From: Phoronis australis
Taxonomy: Eukaryota; Phoronida; Phoronidae
Length of the DNA stretch: 64,000 nucleotides
Direction of reading: 5' to 3'
Assembly: GCA_002633005.1 (NCBI GenBank)
Contig: NMRA01000466.1
Span: forward strand, 100,633-164,632
Shown: positions 23,601-38,600 of the stretch, piece by piece
How the letters are laid out: each line of letters starts with the position of its first letter
Position numbering within the stretch: position 1 is the first letter of the stretch
Made by a program: the position numbers and the translations under genes
The notes under the pieces: generated by a model
Seen by the model: only the letters and a program-made list of their open reading frames with translations
The model's database searches: none
What the model was told of the DNA's origin: nothing

Positions 23601-26600
23601 ATCCATGGTACGTTTGAACATTACATTTTCATAAGTAGGGTACATAATATTATATTTACGACTCTGTTAATCGCACACTATTGCTGAAGGAGTCTCTTTA
23701 GATGGCACTTGTGGATTTTGTTCATATTTTGTACCAATTGGGTGTAGGTGCGGAACTCCAGAAGTCACTTCTTTTTGATGGCCTGAAAGCATCCTCAAGG
23801 TCTCAGTTAGAAAATCTAGATTTAGTGTGGGAAAATGTTGATGGCATATATGTCAGAAACGAAGCTTTAGACTCTGAGGTTTTTCACACTTTCTGCCAAT
23901 ATGTGGTTAGGGCAAGTTTTGCCTGACATTTCAGGTGATCTTTACATCATTTCCAGGGGCACAGTGAGACAATATAATTTGTTTTAAAAAATTGTTTGCC
24001 AAGATCAAAGCTGCATTAGATTTTGCTTGTATTTTGTATTTAGCTGCATGTAAGACAATTCAGATGCCATTAGATCAGACCTTGATTTCAGTGACAAAAT
24101 CAGACTTAACCTCATGATAAAGTATTGGTGCTGCAATGTCTGAAGAAGGGAGCTTTTGAATTAGAATTTGTTTGAATTTTGTACTGAGGTATCGATGGGT
24201 TAATATTTGGCCTCAGTCAATTTTGGTGGAAATGATTTCAGGGACAAGAAAAACAAACTAAAGTTTTAATTTGTGAAAATGTTCTTGAAGGGACTTCTCC
24301 ATAACGAAGCTTAAAATGTCTGTTTTTGTACCTGAATGTGTAGTGCACGAGCATCTTAACCTTGACCTCATTTCCAAGGTCATGCCAAGGAAATCGAGAT
24401 ATTTACAGGGAATAATAGTGTTGGCACGGTATCTCAAGAAAGATGCATTTTACATTTTGTTTGTTTTTTGTGAGTAGGTGAGAGAGGCGCTAATCAAAGT
24501 TAACGATCTTGACTGTTATGTGTTAGATAGTTGTTTAATATCCTGAAACTTTTGTTAGATTGCACTTTATAGTTTGAATGCAAGGAAATGTCTTGAAATT
24601 TACAATACACGTCTGAAGCAAAGAGTCTATCATCAGTGACCTCATTTCATGATCATATTGAGAAATGTTGAGCTCAGTCTCATCATAAATGTCGAGCTCA
24701 GTCTCATCATAAATGCTGAGCTCAGTCTCATCATAAATATTGAGCTCAGTCTCATCATAAATGTTGACCTCAGTCTCATCATAAATGTTGAGCTCAGTCT
24801 CATCATGAATTGTATGAAAAGTTCATTGTTGTAAAAATTTTTGGAATTGTGTAATTGAGTAATTATTTTCAGATAGGTTGGAGTTAAAACATTGTGAAAA
24901 TATTCAATTTTGGTTCATTTTCACACAAGTCAAGTAATAACTACATAAAATTGTGGCCTTAAAATGCATGTATTCTAAGGCAGTGGGAAACTATTTGGTC
25001 ACCCTTTGAAAAAAGGCTTTTTCTCAATACCCCTTGCACAAATCTAAATGTGCTTTAATACAAAAAATTTTGATTCCGTTGGAGCATTTTGTCGTTTAAG
25101 TTTAAAGCGTGACCAAAACTGATAACCTCTTGAATATAAATGCTTGCCTAGCACGTTATTAGAGGCTGTACTGTGTTGCAGGTCTTCCCTGGAGAACTGT
25201 TCCAGGATTGTGGCGAGAGTGGTTGCCAGTATGATTTTGTAAGAAATGAGACGTTTGGTTCTATTCGATTTGCGCTGGGTAGTAATAGTGGTGAAAGAGT
25301 TCAGGTCAACCTGGAAGTTCTGGGCTGTTATGGTGAGTTCCAACCGCATTACCAGTCTTATTAAGAGCTATTTTTCATTCTGTTTTCACTGAAGTGAAAA
25401 TTATACTTACGATTGATTGCTGTGGGACTGACACTTCTTTTTTTTCATGACTATAATGGGGCCAGACTCCAATACCTATACTACCAATTTGATGGCGGTA
25501 TACTTTCTCTTGTGATGTATTTGGTCTTTTAACCTGTGGGAATTGACTATTATAATATTTTGATCAGGTGTGAACAGTGGGTAACAATTGCTGGTCACAC
25601 AACATAATGGGCCAATTACCAAGAGTCCAAGTTGTTGGAAATTCAGACACGTCGAGTGTTGTGGTACAATTCTGGACACGTGTCTGCCCTACTGGGATTT
25701 CCAAAGGAGGCCCAACCAGCATAAAACCCTCATGGGATTTTTTTGGAAACGAAGACACAAAAAGCTCCCATGTCGGATCTTTCATGATCATTTTGTGTTA
25801 TTTTACATGGAACAAATGTATAGAAAGTAAGGCAAGATAACTTCATTTTCTCAATTTTGATACTTGAAGGGACCATTAAAATATTTCAAATTTACTGATG
25901 AGCAATTAAAGGAGAATGCCACCCAAAACAACCTATTTTATATCAATTTAGATCGAGTAGTTCTACTCGATAACGGCAGGTTCGGTTGCGTTGCTTGAGT
26001 TGGAAACTAAACCTCCAGTCACGAAAAGACTATAATAGTGAGCCAAAGAAATAATGTGCACGTAATTATTTAATATTAGCCACGAATGAAACTGGAAATC
26101 TACTTACTTGTTGGGGGACGCAAAGTCGGGTTCCCCTTCCACAGGCTATCAGGGCAAAGGTTGTACAGTAACAGTGATTTGAATAATGTATTGTATTTCT
26201 AAATAAAGATTCCCCTAACATGTGACCATAGCATATAAAATCGAGTATTGTTTCACAACAGCTTTTCCAGCTAACAATGAATTAGCATGCGCTCACAGGG
26301 CTTTGGTGCCCGTTCAATTACCTTTGTTGCCGACATCAAAAGCCGGTAACGCAGTGGTTTATTCATTGCTGGCTTCTCAAAACATTTGCAGTCTCGAGCA
26401 CTCCAAGGCATTACAAATTGTATCTAACGAGACAGACTTTGTTTCAGTTTCATATAAGCATTGGTTAGGATCATTTTAGGATGAGAATAATTTATTTTGA
26501 AACAGAACGCAGAATAATAAACGCCTACATGGCAACTCGCCCGGCACCAATCCCGACTTAGTCAAGAGCTCATGCGACGAAGACTTCACGCGAGCCACTT

Positions 26601-29600
26601 CCTAAGCATTTCGGGCTCTCGATTAAGTTGAAAAAGCGATATACCCGCTTTCTTTGCTGCTTCATAGTTCGGACAAGCAGGAACGATGCACCGCAATATA
26701 GCAGCATTCACTGTGCAGATGAACCACTGACGTCGCTGCGTCGTTTCTCACCTTCATCACAGATTAACACGACACCTCTCGGCAAGGTGAGGTCGGCCGT
26801 ACAAGAGACGATATGGATATAGACCGATTAAGGCGGTAAAAAAAGACTAATTAAATCGGGTGGCATTCTCCTTTAACAAGAGGTCGCTGTACTATTCTTA
26901 TGTGTTACCTGTTTCGCGTTCACATGATAATAATTTGTTCAATAAGTGTTTGTCATTCACGCTAGCCTTGAAGTGGTCATTAACTTGAACTGTGGAAGCA
27001 AATTGGACGTCACAAGTTCTTAACGGGTACCCCTCTACATAGTGTACTGCATAATTGTGCTTCTTGGGTTTTGTAATCTCGAATACAATCAACTCTTATG
27101 GCTTCATGTGCTGAACAAAGGTGTGGAAGTAGCCTAAAGAGTACTTCACACTTCCCAATCAGTGCGTTAGTAATACTATTTATTAATCTCGTGTGGCACG
27201 TTCACTGAGTCCAATTGCTTCACTACAGAAGCCGAGCAAACAACGACGGTGAGCAGCCCTGTTCCCTCAACTACGTCCACACCAGCATCTACCATCAGTG
27301 TGTCATCTACAACGCCTAGTACCACAGCGTCATCACCTGCGATCAGCACAACACTTTCAATCTGTAAGTTTTTTTATTAAAATTCACGTACCTATTGATC
27401 CCCATGGCACTTCCAGGTTGTACGCTTTTCAAGTTGGGTGTTGTCACTAATTCCCTAAGTGTTGTAACCACTTTCCCCTCACCATGTGAATCTCCAGTTG
27501 TTGATGAAACCTACAGTTTTGGTCTTGTTTCCCTGCCTCATAGTGCTTGTAAAGGTGGTATCCTAAATGAGACTGTGTGATCTATCGAAAGCTTGAAACT
27601 GTGATAAATAACTTCATTCAATGTGATATGCCAAAAATGCTGTCTCCGAGTACCACCCAGTGTAGTGGTGGAAGTCAAATTTTTGACAAATGAACAACAA
27701 AACCAAAACAAATTTGACCAGATACTACCCGCACACTGGAACAGTGAGGAAATGAGGAGGAAACTATAGGTTCTTTTGCCTGGCTTTCAATCCAACTACT
27801 GCAATTTTCCGTTGCCATTTTTACTACTTAAAGCAAAAACCGTGAAATGTTTCTTATTTATGTTTATGCTGTTGCCACAGCAGTTATCCCATGCTTATTT
27901 GAGTATTGTTTCTTTGTTTACTACTCCCAGTTTCTTTGCTTTCCATGACATCCGCTTATGTTTTACCGTCAAAATCCGCAGTATTCACAACTCGCAGTCT
28001 GAAGGTTTTTAGCTTTTCCCTACTGCTTCCAAGCCACAACTGAGTTTAGATGTGGTTGTTTCCTCATATATTAAGGTGATTCCTCCTGCATGCTGGTGTT
28101 GAATTGTGAACAGACTGCGCGTCATCAAGTGCAACAATGGCCAATGGTGGCAGACTTGCCTCAACTCGACATCATCAACAAAGGCAGATGTGACTGTGCT
28201 ACGTGTCCCTCTGGTTTTGAAGCTTTTTACTACAATGTATCCAACACACGCATGTGTATAAAGCCTACTTCAAACTGCAGTACAACAGCGGGGGTGGTCA
28301 CAACCACTACATCCTCCACAAGTATTACACCTCCAACAACTAAATCATCCTCAACGGTGTCATTTATTGCAACAAATGGATCTACATCTCATGCACCAAC
28401 AACAACACCAACACCAACATCCACTGTTTCAACCAATGCAACAGTTATACCTTCCACATCACATGCACCAACAACCACACCAAGTCAAACAACTGTGGTA
28501 TCAACTAATGCCACAACTGCATCGTCCACAACTATGGCAGCTACGACCAAGCTACAACCAACAACTACCCTCGCCACAAATGGAACATCTAGGTCAACAA
28601 CTCACATTCCCAGTACCACAACTGTGTTATTCACTAATATCACAGGCTCAACCGCTTCACGCCCGACTACTGTTGTTCCATCAACTATGACGACCACTTC
28701 TGGCGGAATAAAAAATTTCACTTACACAACTGGGAAATTTTCGTTTCCCACTTTTACCACGGTCTCAGAAATCTCCACCTCCAAGTCGAGTAGCAGCATT
28801 TCAACTACCAGCAGACCTAGTAGTGCAGCGGTGTCCACTAATGCAACAACTTTATCAACTACTCATGCTCCAACAACAACACCAATTCCAACATCCACTG
28901 TTTCAACTAATGCAACAATTATACCTTCCACAACACATGCACCAACAACCACACCAAGTCCGAGAACTACAGTGTCTACTAATGCTACAAGTAAATCCAC
29001 AACAGTTCATGTGTCAACAACCTTACCTAGTCAAACAACCAGTATTTCAACTAATGCAACCACTGCATCCATTTCAACTCTTGCACCAAGCACCACATCA
29101 GGCCAAACAACTGTAGTATTGACTAATGCCACAACTGCACCATCCACAACTCTTGCAGCAACAAGTATTGTTTCCACTAATGCTACAACTTCATCAAGAA
29201 CTCGTGCTCCAACAACCACACCTACTCCAACGTCCACTGTTTCAACAAATGCAACAACTATACCTTCAACAAAACATGCCCCATCAACCACACCAAGTCA
29301 AACAACTGCGGTGACACCTAATGCTACAACTGCATCTTCCACAACCCTTGGAACAATGACCACACCTCAACCAACAACTACTCTACCGACGAATGCAACC
29401 ACTAGGTCACCAAGTCGAATTCCCAGTACCACAACTGTGATATTCACTAATGCCACAGGCTCAACCTCTTCACATCCAACCACTGCAGTTCCATCAACTT
29501 TGACAACCTCTTCCGGCAGAATGAAAAATATTTACACAGAGAAAATTTCGTTTGTCACTTTAAGCACCACCTCTGAATTCTCCACCTCCAAGTCGAGTAG

Positions 29601-32600
29601 CACCATTTCAACTACCAGCAGGACTACTCGCTCGTCAGTATCCACAAATGCAACAACTTTATCAACTACTTATGCACCAACAACAACACCAAGTCCAAGA
29701 ACCACAGTGTCTACTAATGCTACAAGTGAATCCACCACAGTTCATGTGCCAACAACCACGCCTAGTCCAACAACCAGTATTTTATCTAATGCAACCACTG
29801 CATCCACCTCAACTCCTGCACCAACAAGCACATCACGCCCAACAACTGTAGTATTCACTAATGCCACAACTGCATCATCCACAACACTTGCAGCAACAAC
29901 TATTGTTTCCACTAATGCTACATCTTTGTCAAGAACTCGTGCTCCAACAACCACACCAACTCCAACATCCACTGTTTCAACTAATGCAACAATTATACCA
30001 TCCACAACACATGCACCAACAACCACACCAAGTCAAACAACTGTGGTATCAACTAATGCCACAACTGCATCGTCCACAACTATGGCAGCTACGACCAAGC
30101 CACAACCAACAACTACCCTTGCCACGAATGCAACATCTAGGTCAACAACTCCCATTCCCAGTACCACAACTGTGTTATTGACTAATGCCACAGGCTCAAC
30201 TGCTTCGCGTCCAACGACTGCAGTTCCATCAACTTTGACAACAACTTCTGGCGGAATCAAAAATTTCACTTACACAACAGAGAAACTTTCGTTTCCCACT
30301 TTTACCACGGTCTCAGAACTCTCCACCTCCAAGTCGAGTAGCACCATTTCAACTACCAGCAGACCAACTAGCGCAGCGGTGTCCACTAATGCAACAAGTT
30401 TATCAACTACTCATGCTCCAACAACAACACCAAGTCCAAGAACTTCAGTGTCTACCAATGCTACAAGTAAATCCACTGTTTATGTGCCAACAACCACGCC
30501 TAGTCCGACAACCGGTATTTCAACTAATGCAACAACTGCATCCACCTCAACTCTTGCACCAACAACCACATCAGGCCCAACAACTGTAGTATTCACTAAT
30601 GCCACAACTGCATCATCCACAACTCTTGCAGCAACAACTATTGTTTCCACTAATGCTACAACTTCATCAAGAACTCGTGCTCCAACAACCACACCAACTC
30701 CAATATCCACTGTTTCAACTAATGCAACAATTATACCATCCACAACACATGCACCAACAACCACACCAAGTCAAACAACTGTGGTATCAACTAATGCCAC
30801 AACTGCATCGTCCACAACTATGGCAGCTACGACCAAGCCACAACCAACAACCACCCTCGCCACGAATGCAACATCTAGGTCAACAACTCGCATTCCCAGT
30901 ACCACAACTGTGTTATTCACTAATGCCACAGGCTCAACTGCTTCGCGTCCGACTACTGCCGTTCCATCAACTATGACAACCACGTCTGGCGGAATCAAAA
31001 ATTTTACTTACACAACAGAAAAATTTTCGTTTCCCACTTTTACCACGGTCTCAGAACTCTCCACCTCCAAGTCGAGTAGCACCATTTCAACTACCAGCAG
31101 ACCTACTAGCGCGGCGGTGTCCACTAATGCAACAACTTCATCAACTACTCATGCTCCAACAACAACACCAAGTCCAAGAACCACAGTGTCTACTAATGCA
31201 ACAAGGGAATCCACCACAGTTCCTGTTCCAACAACCACACCTAGTCCAACAACCAGTGTTTCATCTAATGTAACCACTGCATTCACTTCAACTCTTGCAC
31301 CAACAACCACATCAGGCCCAACAACTGTAGTATTCACTAATGCCACAACTGCATCGTCCACAACTATGGCAGCTACGACCAAGCCACAACCAACAACCAC
31401 CCTCGCCACGAATGCAACATCTAGGTCAACAACTCCCATTCCCAGTACCACAACTGTGTTACTGATTAATGCCACAGGCTCAACTGCTTCTCGTCCAACG
31501 ACTGCAGTTCCATCAACTTTGACAACAACTTCTGGCGGAATCAAAAATTTCACTTACACAACAGAGAAAATTTCGTTTCCCACTTTTACCACAGTCTCAG
31601 AACTCTCCACCTCCAAGTCCGGTAGCACCATTTCAACTACCAGCAGACCAACTAGCGCGGCGGTGTCCACTAATGCCACAACTTTATCAACTACTTATGC
31701 TCCAACAACAACACCAAGTCCAAGAACTACAGTGTCTACTAATGCAACAAGGGAATCCACCACAGTTCATGTTCCAACAACCATGCCTAGTCCAACAACC
31801 AGTGTTTCATCTAATGCAACCACTGCATTCACTTCAACTCTTGCACCAACAACCACATCTGGCCCAACAACTGTAGTATTCACTAATGCCACAACTGCAT
31901 CATCCACAACTCTTGCAGCAACAACTATTGTTTCCACTAATGCTACAACTTCATCAAGAACTCGTGCTCCAACAACCACACCAACTCCAACATCCACTGT
32001 TTCAACTAATGCAACAATTATACCATCCACAACACATGCACCAACAACCACACCAAGTCAAACAACTGTGGTATCAACTAATGCCACAACTGCATCGTCC
32101 ACAACTATGGCAGCTACGACCAAGCCACAACCAACAACCACCCTCGCCACGAATGCAACATCTAGGTCAACAACTCGCATTCCCAGTACCACAACTGTGT
32201 TATTCACTAATGCCACAGGCTCAACTGCTTCGCGTCCGACTACTGCCGTTCCATCAACTATGACAACCACGTCTGGCGGAATCAAAAATTTTACTTACAC
32301 AACAGAAAAATTTTCGTTTCCCACTTTTACCACGGTCTCAGAACTCTCCACCTCCAAGTCGAGTAGCACCATTTCAACTACCAGCAGACCTACTAGCGCG
32401 GCGGTGTCCACTAATGCAACAACTTCATCAACTACTCATGCTCCAACAACAACACCAAGTCCAAGAACCACAGTGTCTACTAATGCAACAAGGGAATCCA
32501 CCACAGTTCATGTTCCAACAACCACACCTAGTCCAACAACCAGTGTTTCATCTAATGTAACCACTGCATTCACTTCAACTCTTGCACCAACAACCACATC

Positions 32601-35600
32601 AGGCTCAACAACTGTAGTATTCACTAATGCCACAACTGCATCATCCACAACTATGGCAGCTACGACCAAGCCACAACCAACAACCACCCTCGCCACGAAT
32701 GCAACATCTAGGTCAACAACTCCCATTCCCAGTACCACAACTGTGTTATTCACTAATGCCACAGGCTCAACTGCTTCTCGTCCAACGACTGCAGTTCCAT
32801 CAACTTTGACAACAACTTCTGGCGGAATCAAAAATTTCACTTACACAACAGAGAAAATTTCGTTTCCCACTTTTACCACAGTCTCAGAACTCTCCACCTC
32901 CAAGTCCGGTAGCACCATTTCAACTACCAGCAGACCAACTAGCGCGGCGGTGTCCACTAATGCAACAACTTTATCAACTACTCATGCTCCAACAACAACA
33001 CCAACTCCAACATCCACTGTTCCAACTAATGCAACAGTTATACCATCCACAACACATGCACCAACAACCACACCAAGTCAAACAACTGTGGTATCAACTA
33101 ATGCCACAACTGCATCATCCACAACTATGGCAGCTACGACCAAGCCACAACCAACAACCACCCTCACCACGAATGCAACATCTAGGTCAACAACTCGCAT
33201 TCCCAGTACCACAACTGTGTTATTCACTAATGCCACAGGCTCAACTGCTTCGCGTCCAACAACTGCAGTTCCATCAACTTTGACAACAACTGCTGGCGGA
33301 ATCAAAAATTTCACTTACACAACAGAGAAATTTTCGTTTCCCACTTTTACCACAGTCTCAGAACTCTCCACCTCCAAGTCCGGTAGCACCATTTCAACTA
33401 CCAGCAGACCAACTAGCGCAGTGGTGTCCACTAATGCCACAACTTTATCAACTACTCTTGCTCCAACAACAACACCAAGTCCAAGAACTTCAGTGTCTAC
33501 CAATGCTACAAGTAAATCCACTGTTTATGTGCCAACAACCACGCCTAGTCCAACAACCGGTATTTCAACTAATGCAACAACTGCATCCACCTCAACTCTT
33601 GCACCAACAACCACATCAGGCCCAACAACTGTAGTATTCACTAATGCCACAACTGCATCATCCACAACTCTTGCAGCAACAACTATTGTTTCCACTAATG
33701 CTACAACTTTATCAAGAACTCGTGCTCCAACAACCACACCAACTCCAATATCCACTGTTTCAACTAATGCAACAATTATACCATCCACAACACATGCACC
33801 AACAACCACACCAAGTCAAACAACTGTGGTATCAACTAATGCCACAACTGCATCGTCCACAACTATGGCAGCTACGACCAAGCCACAACCAACAACCACC
33901 CTCGCCACGAATGCAACATCTAGGTCAACAACTCGCATTCCCAGTACCACAACTGTGTTATTCACTAATGCCACAGGCTCAACTGCTTCGCGTCCGACTA
34001 CTGCCGTTCCATCAACTATGACAACCACGTCTGGCGGAATCAAAAATTTTACTTACACAACAGAAAAATTTTCGTTTCCCACTTTTACCACGGTCTCAGA
34101 ACTCTCCACCTCCAAGTCGAGTAGCACCATTTCAACTACCAGCAGACCTACTAGCGCGGCGGTGTCCACTAATGCAACAACTTCATCAACTACTCATGCT
34201 CCAACAACAACACCAAGTCCAAGAACCACAGTGTCTACTAATGCAACAAGGGAATCCACCACAGTTCATGTTCCAACAACCACACCTAGTCCAACAACCA
34301 GTGTTTCATCTAATGCAACCACTGCATTCACTTCAACTCTTGCACCAACAACCACATCAGGCCCAACAACTGTAGTATTCACTAATGCCACAACTGCATC
34401 ATCCACAACTCTTGCAGCAACAACTATTGTTTCCACTAATGCTAGAACTTTATCAAGAACTCATGCTCCAACAACCACACCAACTCCAATATCCACTGTT
34501 TCAACTAATGCAACAATTATACCATCCACAACACATGCACCAACAACCACACCAAGTCAAACAACTGTGGTATTAACTAACGCCACAACTGCATCATCCA
34601 CAACTCTTGCAGCAACAACTATTGTTTCCACTAATGCTACAACTTCATCAAGAACACGTGCTCCAACAACCACACTAACTGCAATATCCACTGTTTCAAC
34701 TAATGCAACAATTATACCATCCACAACACGTGCACCAACTTCCACCTTTGCTCCAACACCCACTGTATCTACTAATGCTACACCTACTGCAATGTCATCA
34801 GTTATGACGACCACATCTGGCGGAATAAAAAATTTCACTTACACAACTGAGAAATTTTCATTCCCCACCTTTACAACGGTCCCTGAGCTCTCCACCACCC
34901 AATCAAGTAGCAACATTTCAACCACCCGCAGTCTTTCTACATCATCGCCTGTCCCCACCACCACCACAATGCAACCTTTCGCCAGCACCTCACCTTTGCT
35001 TAACAGTGAGTATTTTGATGTTCATTTTTTAACCTCTGTTGCTTGGTATTTCCTGAAACTTCTTCATTTGACATATTATATGCGCTTAATATCTGTGGCT
35101 CTTTTACCTGGACCTTGATGTTTTATGTCGATCCACTTCAGTTGTCAAAAATGTTTTCACTAAGTTCAATTTGCATGCAGTGTAATATGCATAGAAACAC
35201 ATAATGTAATGTTGCCATTGGAGGCTTTAAATTTCACTCGACATTGGATTTTAAATTTTCACATTTTGCGCCACGATATGCTCAGCTTCTGTAATTTAAA
35301 GAAGTTTCGTTGTTTTTAGCTGTTGTTTTTGATTGTTATAATACTGTTGAAGTGTTGTCCTAAACTTGAATCCAGCTTTTTTGTTGTGTGTTAACGATAT
35401 GGATTGTGCCTTTTCAATTGATATTTCATTTTAAACAATGAATCTTGGTTTGTGTATGCAATATTATTTTCCACCATAACAGACATAAAGATTTTGTGTT
35501 CTTTTGAGAATAATTTTTTTTTTGAATTTGAAGTTCATGACTGCTGTATGTCAAATTTCCAAGTTGATTAAAACTGTTGTTAATTCACCGATTCATCCCT

Positions 35601-38600
35601 TAATTGTTAACTTCAGAATTCTATTTCATCATGACATTTCAGGAACAAGATAAATATTTTTTTCAATGATGATAAGACACCCACAAAACTTTTTTTGTGA
35701 CCTGTAAAATCTTATAAGAATTATTTGTTACTTCAAATCAGTGCTGCCTCATAATAAATGTGCCACTAAATGTGAATCATGTTTTAACTTATTTATCAGC
35801 TTATAAAAATGCCAAAGTTTGGCCATCTTCCGACCATCATATCTCAAAAATAGGTGATCAGATTCATAAAGAAGTTTAAGAAACCATGCATAAACGCTGA
35901 GAAGTTATTTATAAAATGTTTCGGTTTCCAATGACAGGCTAGCAAAAATTGTTCTTTGGTGATGTTCACAAAAACTCAAAAAATCTCGAAAGTTGCAATA
36001 AAATGGGAATGAAATCATAATTTTGAAAACTAGCAGTGTTTTTTAGATTTCATCTTGAACGTTTACATTAAACTAAATTTGGCCATGCCATTGGTGCTGT
36101 TGTTTTGGTATCAATGAAACTTTCCTCTTTGCTAAATTTTACTAAAAAGACTTGAACTAATAATGGTAGATTGGTAAAAAGTCAAAAATCAAATTTCACA
36201 GGCTAGCTGACTCAGGGGTCGTTTTAGAAAAAATGTGTCTATGGGTCAGTCGACTTACTGGGCCTCAAGTCTATGCTTCAATTTTGAGGACATCAATTTT
36301 TGTCTGCTGTTCATGCATTCACAGGTTTTCCTTGCATTGTTTGCATGCTTTAGCTTTGCTTTTTTGGTTATGTTTAACAGTTTATTAAGCAACGTGCTTC
36401 CTTCATTTCCTTTTTTGTAAAAACCTATGTTAACCACTGGCATTTTTGTTCCTTATGCCTTAAAATTGACCTATCACCAGGATTTCGCTTAACTGACCAA
36501 TCAGAATGCAGCATCTTTGACTCGCCTTCGTTTCCAAGCCACCATTTTACCTGAAAAACCACTCGTCAGGTATAATTTATTGTTTTTTGTTGAATTTTTG
36601 CAAGGGGGGAACTTGCGAGAGGTCATTTAAGTCACCAGTTAAACTGCCGTCCTATGCTAATGTGCAACATTAAGTAATTCCTTAATTTTTTGTACAGCCT
36701 GCATTAAATGTCTTCATTTGTTTACCTTTATATGTACATAAATCTTAATAATATTGTGCTTGCATCACCTTTTGCTGTCTTTTTTAATAATTTTTTTTTT
36801 CATCAGTGACATCTTTCACTCGCGTAAGTTCGTCTATTTCTGTTTGGGTCTAGTGATTGATGTAAATGCAAACCACAGTCAAGTGCTTCCACAGTTTTTA
36901 AAAATCTTTATTAATACAGTATGTTAGACCTCTCTATTGCCTATACATTGAGTTTTTTGTGTGATCGTATCTTTTTTGTTGCACGTTCTGCAATCGGTAC
37001 GTAATTATTCACACAAAAAGACAACATAAGGTGTGATTGCCGTCCTTTCTTATTGTACCCTAAGTATGTGACTAGACGTAACGTGTCAAATATTTTTCCT
37101 CAAGGACATGGGGCATGGCAATAAAAATTTAGCTTCTTCCGAGAATATATACTTTTACTGAGTTAAAATTTATGCTTCTGTAAGTCTTTGGCTAAGAAAA
37201 TTTTTTGATGAGGCCCTCCATAACGTTAACCTACATTGAATTTAGGTGCCACATTATGTTTTGGCGTCACTCTGAGCACATCTATGTCATCACTTGGATC
37301 ATCATAGTTTTTCTTTGTACATTCGTCTACATCACTGCGATAGTCTTTAATATGTACATGCTGTTTAGACTTACTCTAGACTTATCATTGTTTTGTTCTG
37401 TATTGTTGCTGTGACACAATATGGTACAAAAATGCTTCTTTATTTATCTTTGCATGCCAGTGTGCGTGAGCGGTTTAATCATATTTTGCCAGACCGTTAT
37501 TGTGACTATCTATTAAGCCTCAGTATATCTGAAATAAAAAAATCCATTCAACAGATGCTGTAGTCACTGACATATTGTAAATCAGTAGAGTTTGCTGTGG
37601 AATTTCTTGGATTGAAAAAGTACTTTTGTTGAAACCTTGTTAAATTAATCACATTATATCCATGTTAAATCATTTATTTGTTCTTAATATTTCATTCACT
37701 CATTGTGTTACTTACAGAGTTGTTGACGCACACGTGCCATAAATTGTGGCTGCAAACTCATTTGCTATCTACTGCCTAAATCAGATCTTACTAATTTAGT
37801 TAAAGCACATGTTGGTTCTCTATAATAGCCACTTCAGCTACTGTAACAAGTCAGTCTCCAACGACAACTGTTGCGCCAACGACAACTGTAGTAAGTTCCT
37901 CTACAATGTCGACAACAGCTCAGCCAACATCATCTACAATAAGTTCATCTACAACGTCTACTTGTAAGTATAATGGTCTTAAAACAGCATGGTGATGCGC
38001 AATTTTTATCTTAACCAAACATGTTGGCCGAATATGGGGCTGATACGTGAAGTAAAACTTTTAAGTGGTGATCAACCAAGTTAACAGCACATCTATATAA
38101 TTTCACGGAGCCAGAAGGAGGTGGCTCTCTGTTCTATGCAGAGAGAGAGGGAAAGAGAGAGAGAGAGAGATGGAGGGAGGGAGAGGGAGAGTGTGCAAGA
38201 TTTGTAAAGAATTTTTATAATGTCGAAATACTCTCAGAGAAATAGAATCCAATTTTATGCTAGTAAAAGGCCTAATTCAACTTTCATTTTTATCCAGCTA
38301 GACAGGCCAAGTTGCAGGTTCAAGAACCTCAATACATTTTCATATCTGGTAATGACAAGGAGAATGTACTTTGCTTGTCAGTGACTTAATTATTTGTTAA
38401 TGAAGACATGCAATCATTGAACATCGAAAAAGGAGTACGAGTTTGGATTTGTTCAATTTGTTCACTCTTTGATATGCTGCAACTGAACCTTGCTGAGGAA
38501 CATCAACTGGAGTTCCATTTGATCTATGCCTTAGGTTTTTGAAGCTGTTTCTAACTGGTTTTGGAGACTGTAGACTTGCCTATATGTTTTTGTAAGTCGC

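Noticed and set aside
24649-24834. 61-codon ORF of repeated ELSLIIN units
   Set aside because: It is the 24-bp minisatellite read in one frame; no splice sites link it to neighbouring exons.
28076-35005. CRISPR-like or satellite interpretation of the regular repeats
   Set aside because: The repeats are in-frame protein-coding PTS units in a eukaryotic exon, with synonymous-tolerant variation and no spacers.
36807-36823. Possible 17-bp microexon between CATCAG and GTAAGT
   Set aside because: It would leave phase 0, and the next exon then reads into a stop after a few codons; the chain joins well without it.
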